The notes under the pieces are model-generated. The model did no database searches and had not been told where the DNA came from. It saw only the letters and a program-made list of their open reading frames with translations. A stretch of 64,000 bases of DNA from Ruegeria sp. AD91A. GTDB lineage: Bacteria > Pseudomonadota > Alphaproteobacteria > Rhodobacterales > Rhodobacteraceae. Shown one piece after another: positions 1 through 7,856 of this stretch. Each line of letters begins with the position of its first letter. Position 1 is the stretch's first letter. A program made the translations under genes and the position numbers. Where the stretch lies: positions 124,001 to 188,000 of the forward strand of contig NZ_CP031947.1 of the NCBI RefSeq assembly GCF_003443535.1, read 5' to 3'.

Positions 1-774
1 AAGATGCAGGCGGCAGCGCAGAAATGGATCGACAGTTCGATCTCGAAGACGATCAACTGCCCAGAGGACATCTCTTTCGACGCCTTCAAGGACGTGTACA
101 TGCAAGCCTGGGATCAGGGCTGCAAGGGCTGCACCACCTATCGCCCGAATGATGTGACCGGTTCGGTTCTGACCGTTTCGGAAAGCGATGACAAGGTGCC
201 GGGCGAAAGCGCGGATGCTCCGCACGAGGTGGATGGCGGAGACGTCATCTATATGTCCGAGCCACTTGACCGGCCGCAGTCGCTGGAAGGGTCGACCTAC
301 AAGCTGAAATGGCCCGACAGCGAGCACGCGATATATCTGACCATCAACGACATCGTCATCGGCGGCAGGCGGCGTCCGTTCGAGGTGTTCATAAACTCGA
401 AGAACATGGAGCATTACGCCTGGACTTTGGCGCTGACCCGGATGATTTCGGCCGTATTCCGGCGGGGCGGGGACGTGTCCTTTGTGGTAGAAGAGCTGAA
501 AGCCGTGTTCGACCCGCGTGGTGGTGCGTGGGTGAAGGGCAAATACATCCCGTCGATCCTGGCGGCGATCGGTGGCGTGATCGAGCAGCACCTGATCGCG
601 ATTGGGTTCCTCGAGGGTGAGGGCATGGGCTTGAAGTCCGACCCGCAGGCGCAGGTGGTCAACATGGACGCGCCGCGCGGCAAGGCCTGCCCGTCCTGCG
701 GCCAGTACGACATGGTGATGATCGAGGGCTGCATGACCTGCCGCAGTTGTGGGCATTCGAAGTGTTCAGGTTAG
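1..774 (+). CDS. nrdJ: Adenosylcobalamin-dependent (class II) ribonucleotide reductase, C-terminal part
   Basis: The reading frame is open from the first base, so this is the 3' end of a gene that begins outside the window; the first ATG at 4 is internal. The visible 257 codons contain the NrdJ C-terminal region, including the stretch DQGCKGCTTYRP and a cysteine-rich tail with CPSCGQ and CMTCRSCG. That tail is the swinging-arm/zinc-ribbon-like end that re-reduces the active-site disulfide in B12-dependent enzymes. The enzyme reduces ribonucleotides to deoxyribonucleotides in the cytoplasm. Class II enzymes of this long type are normal in marine Rhodobacteraceae. No partner gene follows; the next 640 bp are non-coding or IS debris. 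Confidence 0.93.
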   Translation, partial: KMQAAAQKWIDSSISKTINCPEDISFDAFKDVYMQAWDQGCKGCTTYRPNDVTGSVLTVSESDDKVPGESADAPHEVDGGDVIYMSEPLDRPQSLEGSTYKLKWPDSEHAIYLTINDIVIGGRRRPFEVFINSKNMEHYAWTLALTRMISAVFRRGGDVSFVVEELKAVFDPRGGAWVKGKYIPSILAAIGGVIEQHLIAIGFLEGEGMGLKSDPQAQVVNMDAPRGKACPSCGQYDMVMIEGCMTCRSCGHSKCSG

Positions 775-1012
775 TTTTCTTAGTCCAGTTAAGAAAGGAC
801 GGGCAATTCAGAGCCGCTTTGGCTGAATTGTCTGCCACTTTTCAGGTCCGTTTCTTCCACTGCGACTTAAGTCATTGAAATCATTAAAAGTGAAATGCGC
901 CGATCTGCGAGGGTCGGCGCATTCGTTTGGGGTCGTACAATTCCCGGCCTCCACTTGAAGCCACCGAGAAAAACGATGTTTGTCTTTGGTATAATAGCGC
1001 ATCGCCATATCC
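775..1012. other. Spacer downstream of nrdJ
   Basis: No convincing gene is seen between the nrdJ stop and the IS remnant. A minus-strand open frame of 66 codons (808-1008) is present, but it has no recognisable motif, and the strong hairpin at 894-923 lies inside it. I treat it as probably non-coding. The stretch most likely holds the nrdJ 3' untranslated region. Confidence 0.5.
894..923. terminator. Hairpin, possible nrdJ terminator
   Basis: A perfect 10-bp inverted repeat (AATGCGCCGA / TCGGCGCATT) encloses ten bases that can extend the stem by wobble and Watson-Crick pairs around a GCGA tetraloop. It lies 120 bp past the nrdJ stop. The T-rich tract behind it is weak on either strand, so it could instead be an mRNA-stabilising structure. 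Confidence 0.45.
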
Positions 1013-1200
1013 GCCGCAGCTGCGTTACGCGAAGCAAAAACCTTGATCGAACAACGGAGGAGACACTGTAAAATAAAACGCCCCCTTAGTGTTCTGGGCT
1101 ATCGCCCGCCAGCGCCCGAAACCATCATCCCGGTGGATTACAGGCCGATGATACACTTACAATCAAACTGGACCAGTCAGATGAGGCCGCACAGGGCCGC
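1013..1200 (+). pseudogene. Remnant of IS3-family transposase (OrfB C-terminus) and IS end
   Basis: In the plus frame reading through 1043, the translation contains TLIEQRRRHCKIKRPLSVLGY followed by RPPAPETIIP. This is the C-terminal signature of IS3-family integrase-type transposases (usual form IEQWRRHYNxxRPHSALGYRPPAPE). An in-frame stop at 995-997 bounds it upstream, and the catalytic DDE core is absent. From about 1147 another frame reads DDTLTIKLDQSDEAAQG, which resembles the usual last residues of such transposases and suggests a frameshift. The Y and W/H positions of the usual motif are altered, so the fragment is old and inactive. From 1201 to 1415 I see nothing recognisable. Confidence 0.6.
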
Positions 1201-1415
1201 TGCTGCCAGAATTGCACCCAAAATATTGCACTCAGTTCGGACCAGTTTCTGGGGTCAAGACCAAAGTCTGGCCTTGCCGCCCTATACTGCAACGAGCCGG
1301 AGTCGCTCACTAAACCAATCAAACGCTCGTGTTCCAAATCGTTCGATGACAGACACTGCCTGCAACAATGGGGCTTTTTAGCGGTTGAAACCCGCACCCG
1401 TGACTCCGGCCCCAA

Positions 1416-2513
1416 TCAATCGATCAAGTAAACCGTTTCACCAGTTTCTATTGCTTGTTGTGCCGCTTGCCCCATCCTAACGGCCGAGAGGCCGTCCTTC
1501 AAACTCACATCCGGTTTTGCCTTTTCGCCACGAAGCACGGCCAGGAACCCTTTATGCTGATAGTAGGTCGACCCATTGTGATCCCCGGCCGCCAAAAGGT
1601 TGGGGTTCACCGGAACGTCCATTGATACCGGACCTTTGGGATTGCGCGGGCTCAGGATCAACTGCGGCAGTGGCGGGGTTCCCAAATGATCGGGCCAGAA
1701 TCGTCCGGGTCCGGGCACCAACGCCTCGATCTTGGCGTCCGGTCCGACGGCCGATATTTCTTCTTGATAGCGTGAGCCTTCGGCAAACATGCAAAGTTCC
1801 AACATCGCGCGCGCACCCGAAGCAAAGTCGACCAGAACATAGCCGTGATCCAGAATATCTGGGGTTTGACCGTCGTAACTCTCGTTCAAATGGTTCACCG
1901 CCTGCCCACCACTTGCCGTTATACGCACCGGATCGGATTTCAATATCAGACGCATCAGGTCGAAGAAGTGGCAGCATTTCTCGACAAAAGTACCACCAGT
2001 ATTTCGGTTGAACCGGTTCCAGTTGCCGACCTTGTCCAAGAATGGAAAACGATGCTCGCGGATCGATAGCATTTTTACCCCACCTGTCGCCTCAGCCTTC
2101 TCGATCAGAGCAGCAATGGGGGGCATGTACCGGTATTCCATCGCAACCCAAATCGGGCAAGTGTAGTCGCGCTGCAACTGCTCGAGTCGCGGCATGTCTT
2201 GCGGGTCGGTGAACAATGGCTTTTCTACCAAAAGCGGTAGTGGACGTGTTTCAGCGATTTCGCAGATCTGGTCCACATGAAGATGGTTCGGGCTGACAAT
2301 GACGACGCAGTCCAGCTCCTCTACCGCCAGAAGCTCTTGCACGGAACCTACCACGGTTGCAGTTGGCGCAATTGCCTTAGCGGCTTTTGCCATCTCCTGA
2401 TCTGGTTCAAAGATCGCAGCCACACTGGTGCCTTCCAGCAATCCGATATTGTGCAGGTGCTCTTGCCCCATCATTCCGCATCCAATCAGCCCGTAATTGA
2501 TGGTCCGGGTCAT
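1416..2513 (-). CDS. Gfo/Idh/MocA family oxidoreductase
   Basis: The protein has 365 residues, normal for the family. An N-terminal Rossmann fold is shown by GLIGCGMMG at residues 8-16, and the family's EKP motif lies at 97-99 (LLVEKPLF), where the lysine usually takes part in catalysis or substrate binding. The C-terminal half is the alpha/beta substrate domain. Members oxidise or reduce sugars, inositols and related polyols with NAD(P). The gene lies 12 bp downstream of the GntR regulator on the same strand and diverges from the monooxygenase/TRAP cluster, so it probably acts on the same imported substrate or on a sugar product of it. The exact substrate cannot be read from sequence. Confidence 0.85.
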   Translation of the reverse strand: MTRTINYGLIGCGMMGQEHLHNIGLLEGTSVAAIFEPDQEMAKAAKAIAPTATVVGSVQELLAVEELDCVVIVSPNHLHVDQICEIAETRPLPLLVEKPLFTDPQDMPRLEQLQRDYTCPIWVAMEYRYMPPIAALIEKAEATGGVKMLSIREHRFPFLDKVGNWNRFNRNTGGTFVEKCCHFFDLMRLILKSDPVRITASGGQAVNHLNESYDGQTPDILDHGYVLVDFASGARAMLELCMFAEGSRYQEEISAVGPDAKIEALVPGPGRFWPDHLGTPPLPQLILSPRNPKGPVSMDVPVNPNLLAAGDHNGSTYYQHKGFLAVLRGEKAKPDVSLKDGLSAVRMGQAAQQAIETGETVYLID

Positions 2514-2525
2514 GTGCGATTCCTT

Positions 2526-3275
2526 TTACTTCAGACGTTGAACGTAGTTGGCCCGATCCGGGTCGAACCATGTTTTTGAGAATTCAACGGGTTCGGCGCT
2601 TTCCGACCAGCTGAACCGCTCGATATAACCTACCGCTTGGCCCGCTGGTTTGGTGAAGTTTGGGGGCGTCCAGTCCGGTAGAGGCCGGACCGAGACTCTG
2701 TCTTCGGCCCTTGCGATCCAAAAGCCCAATTGGTGCTGATAATAGCGATAGAGCGAGTCGGACAGCAGGCTCTGGTCGATTAGGCCCGCTGATTCGTCCA
2801 GCCATATTTCTTCGACAGCGATGATTGTATCATTCAGGTAGCGCATCCGCCGGACACGCGAACCGGCATCAGAAGCGCCGAATTTTGGCAGTTCGACTGG
2901 CTTCTTCAGATGGTTAACCGACAGGATATCTGCACGTGGCAGGCCACCTCCTTCAGGCAGTTCCAGCCTAAACATTGCATAGACGCTGTTTTGTGTGCCG
3001 GTCTCGCGGATGTAGTTGCCCGAGCCTTGGATACGCTCCAACATCCCCTTTTTTTCTAGCTCAGAGAGCGATTTTCGCAGCGTTCCAACCGAGACATTCA
3101 ACTCCGCGGCCATCTCGCGCTCGGGTGGCAAGCGCTCACCTTCAATAAGGCGACCAGCCGCGATGTCACGGATCAGAAGTTCCGCGATCTGAATATATAC
3201 CGGCAGGGCATTTTGGTTTCGGTTGGACACAGGCACAGTAGACGCTTCACTCGGCCGCAGGAAGAATTGATACAC
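2526..3275 (-). CDS. GntR-family (HutC/UTRA-type) transcriptional regulator
   Basis: An N-terminal winged helix is present (IAAGRLIEGERLPPEREMAA then a second helix with SVGTLRKSLSELEKKGML), followed by a C-terminal UTRA ligand-binding domain (YRYYQHQLGFWIARAED; PAGQAVGYIERFSWS). The open frame starts at a GTG at 3275. GTG codons at 3236 and 3230 are alternatives, and 3230 would give the more typical start SNRNQNALPVYIQIAELL. It is divergent from the monooxygenase gene and co-directional with the dehydrogenase, so it is the likely local repressor, responding to the substrate or an intermediate of this pathway. Confidence 0.85.
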   Translation of the reverse strand: MYQFFLRPSEASTVPVSNRNQNALPVYIQIAELLIRDIAAGRLIEGERLPPEREMAAELNVSVGTLRKSLSELEKKGMLERIQGSGNYIRETGTQNSVYAMFRLELPEGGGLPRADILSVNHLKKPVELPKFGASDAGSRVRRMRYLNDTIIAVEEIWLDESAGLIDQSLLSDSLYRYYQHQLGFWIARAEDRVSVRPLPDWTPPNFTKPAGQAVGYIERFSWSESAEPVEFSKTWFDPDRANYVQRLK

Positions 3276-3341
3276 TATTGATCTACATCAAAGCGATTGC
3301 TACGCAAGAGGAAAGTCAAAGATGTACGGAGCGTGAATCAA

Positions 3342-4496
3342 ATGAGCATCGTCCCCATCACATCCCCCGATCTGGATGCGGCCGAAGTTTCGTGGTTTGC
3401 CGCGCTGTGCTCGGATGATTACCAGTTCCTTGGCGTTCCCGATGGCGACCTGCGGTCGAGTTGGGAGCATTGTTCGAACATTGTGAAAGAGGCCGAAGCG
3501 CAGGGTTTTCGCAACATCCTCTGCCCGTCCTCCTATCAGGTCGGTCAAGACACGCTGAGCTTTGTCGCCGGCTGCGCTCCGATCACCGACCGGATCAACC
3601 TGCTGGCCGCCGTACGCTGTGGTGAGATGCAACCGATCATGCTGGCCCGCACCATCGCAACGCTGGATCACATGCTGAAGGGGCGGTTGACGGTTAACAT
3701 CATCTCATCCGACTTTCCCGGTGAGAAAGCCGACAGCGCGTTTCGCTATCAACGTTCGCGCGAAGTGGTGAAGATTCTGAAACAGGCCTGGACGCAGGAT
3801 GAGATCAATCATGCAGGCGAAGTCTATAACTTCTCGGGCCTGACCACTGATCCAGCCAAGCCATACCAGACTGGAGGGCCGCTACTCTATTTCGGCGGCT
3901 ATTCTCCCTCCGCTTTGGATCTGTGTGGCGAGCACTGCGATGTCTATCTGATGTGGCCTGAAACCAAGGACCAACTGGCTGAACGGATGAAGGCTGTTCA
4001 CGCCGTCGCTGAAAGCTACGACCGCACGCTGGATTACGGCCTGCGTGTCCATATGATCGTTCGCGATACCGAGGCTGAGGCTCAGGAATACGCGGATTAC
4101 ATCGTCTCGAAGCTGGACGACGAATACGGTCGCGCCATCCGCGAACGGGCGCTGGATTCGACCTCGCTGGGTGTGGCGCATCAGGCCAGGAACCGCGACC
4201 TGGCGGATGAGTACGGCTATGTCGAACCCGGTCTCTGGACCGGTGTTGGCCGGGCGCGGTCTGGCTGCGGTGCCGCTCTGGTCGGATCAACCGATCAGGT
4301 TATGTCGAAGATCGAGGAATACCAGAAGATGGGCATCCGCGCTTTCATCTTCTCGGGCTACCCGCATCTGGGCGAAGCCCGTCATTTCGGCGCCCGCGTG
4401 TTGCCGAACCTGAAAACCTGTTCCCTTCCCAAAGCTTACGGAAGGGTTCCAAATGCGACCCCGGCCACACCGCTGGGCAACGGAGAACGCCGCTGA
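3342..4496 (+). CDS. SsuD-like FMNH2-dependent monooxygenase (LLM class)
   Basis: This luciferase-like monooxygenase of 384 residues closely follows alkanesulfonate monooxygenase SsuD. Visible features are the N-terminal VSWFAAL strand, the loop GRLTVNIISSD, and a C-terminal GRARSGCGAALVGS with IFSGYPHLGEA. The ATG at 3342 is preferred because a GGAG lies upstream and family proteins begin close to this point; the frame is open back to 3297. Such enzymes cleave C-S bonds of sulfonates with O2 and FMNH2. The stop overlaps the next ATG (TGATG). With the flavin reductase and aldo/keto reductase downstream, the set equals SmoC-SmoA-SmoB of the oxygenolytic sulfoquinovose pathway. Taurine- or alkanesulfonate-type substrates are not excluded. 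Confidence 0.82.
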   Translation: MSIVPITSPDLDAAEVSWFAALCSDDYQFLGVPDGDLRSSWEHCSNIVKEAEAQGFRNILCPSSYQVGQDTLSFVAGCAPITDRINLLAAVRCGEMQPIMLARTIATLDHMLKGRLTVNIISSDFPGEKADSAFRYQRSREVVKILKQAWTQDEINHAGEVYNFSGLTTDPAKPYQTGGPLLYFGGYSPSALDLCGEHCDVYLMWPETKDQLAERMKAVHAVAESYDRTLDYGLRVHMIVRDTEAEAQEYADYIVSKLDDEYGRAIRERALDSTSLGVAHQARNRDLADEYGYVEPGLWTGVGRARSGCGAALVGSTDQVMSKIEEYQKMGIRAFIFSGYPHLGEARHFGARVLPNLKTCSLPKAYGRVPNATPATPLGNGERR

Positions 4497-5386
4497 TGCA
4501 ACGTGTGAAACTATCTGACTCGCTGGAAATGAGCCGCCTTGTCTATGGCATGTGGCGGTTGGGCGATGACAGTGACACGTCCGCGGGCCATGTCGAGGCC
4601 AAGATTCAGGCCTGCCTAGATCAGGGCATCACCACCTTCGATCAGGCCGACATCTATGGCGGCTACCAGGCCGAGGCTGTGCTGGGCACGGCCTTGCGCG
4701 CCAATCCAAGCCTGCGTCAGAAGATGGAAATTGTCACCAAATGTGACATCGTCGCGCCGGTTGGCCGTTACGCAGATGCGAAAGTAAAATACTACGACAC
4801 CTCGCGCGCCCACATTCTGAAATCGGTCGACACGTCGCTGTCGGAAATGGCGATTGACCACATCGATCTGCTGTTGATCCACCGCCCAGATCCCATGATG
4901 GACCACCATGAAACTGGAGCAGCTCTGGATGAGGTTTTTGCCAGTGGCAAGGTCGGCGCCGTCGGTGTGTCCAACTTCCGCCCGTGGGATTGGTCGTTGC
5001 TGCAATCGGCGATGAAAACGCAGTTGGTCACCAACCAGATCGAAATCTCTCTCGGTGAGATCAGCCCCTTCACCAACGGAGACCTGGCGTTTCACCAACA
5101 GCATGGCCATCCGTTGATGGCATGGTCGCCGCTGGGTGGAGGTCTGTTGATGGCCGGAAACCCACCGGTTGGGGTCGTCGCTGATGAAATCGCAGCCGAG
5201 TTCGGCGTGGATCGCGCCGCCGTCGCCGTGGCGTTCCTGCTGGCCCATCCGGCCAACATCCTGCCGGTTCTGGGCACCAACAGTATGGACCGGATCAAAC
5301 GCGCCTCGGACGCATTGAAAGTCAAACTGGATCGGGAAAGCTGGTTCCGCCTGTACGAGGCTGCACTGGGGCACGAGGTTCCATGA
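4496..5386 (+). CDS. Aldo/keto reductase
   Basis: The 296-residue TIM-barrel enzyme has the complete AKR tetrad: D49 and Y54 (TTFDQADIYGGYQAE), K82 (IVTKCDI) and H129 (LLIHRPDP). The overall pattern is that of the YdhF-like subgroup. It should reduce an aldehyde or ketone with NAD(P)H. It is translationally coupled to the monooxygenase upstream (one shared base) and to the flavin reductase downstream (four-base overlap). In the sulfo-SMO pathway an AKR (SmoB) reduces 6-oxo-glucose released by the monooxygenase to glucose; an equivalent role here is inference from gene order. Confidence 0.85.
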   Translation: MQRVKLSDSLEMSRLVYGMWRLGDDSDTSAGHVEAKIQACLDQGITTFDQADIYGGYQAEAVLGTALRANPSLRQKMEIVTKCDIVAPVGRYADAKVKYYDTSRAHILKSVDTSLSEMAIDHIDLLLIHRPDPMMDHHETGAALDEVFASGKVGAVGVSNFRPWDWSLLQSAMKTQLVTNQIEISLGEISPFTNGDLAFHQQHGHPLMAWSPLGGGLLMAGNPPVGVVADEIAAEFGVDRAAVAVAFLLAHPANILPVLGTNSMDRIKRASDALKVKLDRESWFRLYEAALGHEVP

Positions 5387-5901
5387 TGAACGCAATCTCA
5401 AAGGACATGACCCACACCTTCGTTCCTCAAAAGGACGACACCCGCACCTTGCGCGATGCCTTCGGCCGCTTTGCGACCGGTGTCACCATCGTCACTTGTG
5501 ACAGCGCGGACGGGCCGGTCTGCATCACCGCGAACAGCTTTTCGTCCCTATCGCTCGACCCACCGCTGATCATGTGGGCCGGAGACCGCAACTCGCGCCG
5601 CTTCCCCTATTTCCACAAAGCCCGTCATTTCAGCGTCCACGTGCTGTCCTCGGAACAGGCCGAGCTGTGCTTCGGCTGCTCGAAAGACGCCTTTGCACTG
5701 CGGGACATCAACCACGAGCGCTGTGAGAATGGGACACCGGTGTTGGCGGACTGCCTGGCTCGGTTCGAATGCGAACAGCACGCGTATCACGATGCAGGCG
5801 ATCACGTTATTGTAGTTGGAAAGGTTCTCAAGGCCAGCATGTCGGATGGAGACGCGCTGACCTTCTATGCTGGGAAACTCGGCCAATTCGCGAAAGCCTA
5901 A
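5383..5901 (+). CDS. Flavin reductase family protein (NAD(P)H:FMN oxidoreductase)
   Basis: This 172-residue protein of the HpaC/RutF/DIM6-NTAB split-barrel family shows the N-terminal FGRFATGVTIVTC, the flavin-binding ITANSFSSLSLDPPL and the following SRRFPYFHKARHFSVHVL. It supplies FMNH2 to the LLM monooxygenase encoded two genes upstream. The start overlaps the aldo/keto reductase stop. ATGs at 5386 and 5407 are also possible. The exact donor (NADH or NADPH) cannot be told. Confidence 0.88.
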   Translation: MMNAISKDMTHTFVPQKDDTRTLRDAFGRFATGVTIVTCDSADGPVCITANSFSSLSLDPPLIMWAGDRNSRRFPYFHKARHFSVHVLSSEQAELCFGCSKDAFALRDINHERCENGTPVLADCLARFECEQHAYHDAGDHVIVVGKVLKASMSDGDALTFYAGKLGQFAKA

Positions 5902-5954
5902 GCGCGATTTGACGACCGTGGGACATACCCGCGGCTGAACAAGGGAGGATCCGC

Positions 5955-6542
5955 ATGAGCGGACTGGCATCGGTGCTTGCGCCGATTGCATTCGTGAACG
6001 AAACCGTGCTGCGTCTGGGCCGCGCGGTTGGTGTTGTTGCGATTGCGCTCATGGTTATCGCAATTCTGATCCAGGTGTTCTTCCGATACGTTCTGGGCAA
6101 CGCGCTGCCCTGGCCGGATGAGGCCGCGCGGTTCTGCATGTTGTGGATGACCGGTCTTATGGCGCCCACCGCCTTTCGGCGCGGCGGCTTTGTGGCCATA
6201 GACATGCTGGAACGCTTCCTTCCCCGCGTCATCGGCCAAACGCTGAATTTGTTCCTGCTTTTGATCGCGCTCTCCGTCTTGGCGGTCGCTGTCAACATCG
6301 GCTGGTCCGAGGTTACCGGCTTTGGCGGCAAATTCGCCACTGCCGCGCTGTATCTGCCCACCTCTTTCGGGTTCGACGAATGGTATCGCATTCCGCGCAG
6401 TTGGATGATGGCATCGCTGCTGGTGGGGATCATCCTGCTGATCTCGGTGAATATCGAGCTGATCCTGCGATCCTTCATCACTCTGCTGGGCGGCGGCCAC
6501 CTGTTGCCGGAAATTCCCGATGCGGCAGTGGGGGCCGAATAA
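5955..6542 (+). CDS. TRAP transporter small permease (DctQ-type)
   Basis: The protein has 195 residues and four predicted membrane segments (roughly 20-42, 55-75, 90-115 and 150-175), with the typical DctQ motif NALPWPDEAARFCMLWMTGL. A strong GGAGGATCC precedes the ATG. It forms the membrane part of a tripartite solute importer together with the large permease, whose ATG follows the stop codon directly. Confidence 0.9.
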   Translation: MSGLASVLAPIAFVNETVLRLGRAVGVVAIALMVIAILIQVFFRYVLGNALPWPDEAARFCMLWMTGLMAPTAFRRGGFVAIDMLERFLPRVIGQTLNLFLLLIALSVLAVAVNIGWSEVTGFGGKFATAALYLPTSFGFDEWYRIPRSWMMASLLVGIILLISVNIELILRSFITLLGGGHLLPEIPDAAVGAE

Positions 6543-7832
6543 ATGCTGATCTGGTTCCTGCCCACTTTTCTGATTTTCCTGCTGATCGGCCTGCCGGTCT
6601 TTTTCGCTTTGCTCGCGGCGCCCGGAATCCTGCTGTGGCTGAACGGCCAGACGAACGACATCACGCTGCTCTATCGCAATGTCTATAACGGCATGGACAG
6701 CTTCCCTCTGATGGCGATCCCGTTCTTCATGCTGGCAGGAGAGCTCATGAACCGAGGCGGCATAACCATCCGCCTCGTCGAGTTTTCCCAGGCTTTGATG
6801 GGCCACCTGCGCGGTGGTCTGGCGCATGTGAACGTCCTCAGTTCGATCCTGTTCGCGGGCCTGTCCGGTTCTGCCGTTGCTGATACCTCCGCGTTGGGAT
6901 CGATGCTGATCCCGGCGATGGAGAAACAGGGCTACACCCGCAAATTTGCCGCCGCGATCACGGCGGCGAGTTCCGTGATCGGGCCGATCATTCCGCCCTC
7001 GGGCATAATGATCATCTATGCCTATGTGATGGGCGAAAGCGTGGCCGCATTGTTCCTTGCGGGTATCGTTCCGGGCGTGATGGTCGGAGTCGGTCTGATG
7101 CTGATGATCAAACTGATGGCCGACCGCTACGACTTCCCCGTCGCCAGCCGCAAATACACATGGTCCGAGCGGCGTCAGGCCAGTTTGAAGGCCTTCTTCC
7201 CACTTATGACACCTGTGATCATTCTGGGCGGTATTCTGGGTGGTATCTTCACGCCAACTGAGGCTGCGGCAGTCGCCGTGGGTTATGCCTTCATCATCGG
7301 TTTCTTCGTCCTGCGCACACTGACATGGAAAGAAGTTCCCGAGGTGCTCAGCAACGCTAGCATGACCTCAGCCGTTGTTCTTCTGCTGGTCGGCGCGGCA
7401 ATGGCGTTCAAGACGGTTGTCAGCCTCAGCCATGCGCCGGAACAACTGGCCTCGCTGATCCTCAGCCTGTCAGAAAACCCGCTGATCCTTCTGTTCCTGA
7501 TCAACCTGCTACTGTTCATCGTCGGCATGTTCCTGGACGCAGGCCCCGCGATCATCATCCTTGGACCAATCCTTGGCCCGATCTTCACCAGCCTCGGCGT
7601 CGACCCGATCCATTTCGCCATCATCATGAGCGTCAACCTGACGGTCGGCCTCGCCACACCACCGATGGGTTTGGTGCTGTTTGTGGCAGCAGCCGTATCC
7701 CGCGAACGGGTCGAAACCATCGCCAAGGCGATCCTGCCGTTCCTGGCGGTCGAAATCATCGTGATCTTCCTGATCACGTATATCCCCGCACTATCCATGA
7801 CGATCCCGAGGATAACGGGATTTGCCAACTAA
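6543..7832 (+). CDS. TRAP transporter large permease (DctM-type)
   Basis: This is a 429-residue integral membrane protein with about 12 hydrophobic segments. Family signatures visible are MAIPFFMLAGELMNRGG, the SGSAVADTSALGSMLIPAM loop, GPIIPPSGIMIIYA and FTPTEAAAVAVGYA. It is the Na+-coupled translocation subunit. It lies in an operon between the small permease and the binding protein, so the cluster imports an organic anion or polar compound presumably degraded by the upstream enzymes. Confidence 0.93.
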   Translation: MLIWFLPTFLIFLLIGLPVFFALLAAPGILLWLNGQTNDITLLYRNVYNGMDSFPLMAIPFFMLAGELMNRGGITIRLVEFSQALMGHLRGGLAHVNVLSSILFAGLSGSAVADTSALGSMLIPAMEKQGYTRKFAAAITAASSVIGPIIPPSGIMIIYAYVMGESVAALFLAGIVPGVMVGVGLMLMIKLMADRYDFPVASRKYTWSERRQASLKAFFPLMTPVIILGGILGGIFTPTEAAAVAVGYAFIIGFFVLRTLTWKEVPEVLSNASMTSAVVLLLVGAAMAFKTVVSLSHAPEQLASLILSLSENPLILLFLINLLLFIVGMFLDAGPAIIILGPILGPIFTSLGVDPIHFAIIMSVNLTVGLATPPMGLVLFVAAAVSRERVETIAKAILPFLAVEIIVIFLITYIPALSMTIPRITGFAN

Positions 7833-7856
7833 CCAAGTTCCACAGGGAGGAAACGC

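Noticed and set aside
808..1008. 66-codon minus-strand frame after nrdJ
   Set aside because: It contains the strong hairpin and shows no family motif or clear ribosome site; kept only as a note.
1125..1415. 96-codon minus-strand frame
   Set aside because: It lies antisense to the IS3 remnant, has no recognisable motif and is rich in serine and cysteine; the transposase signature is on the plus strand.
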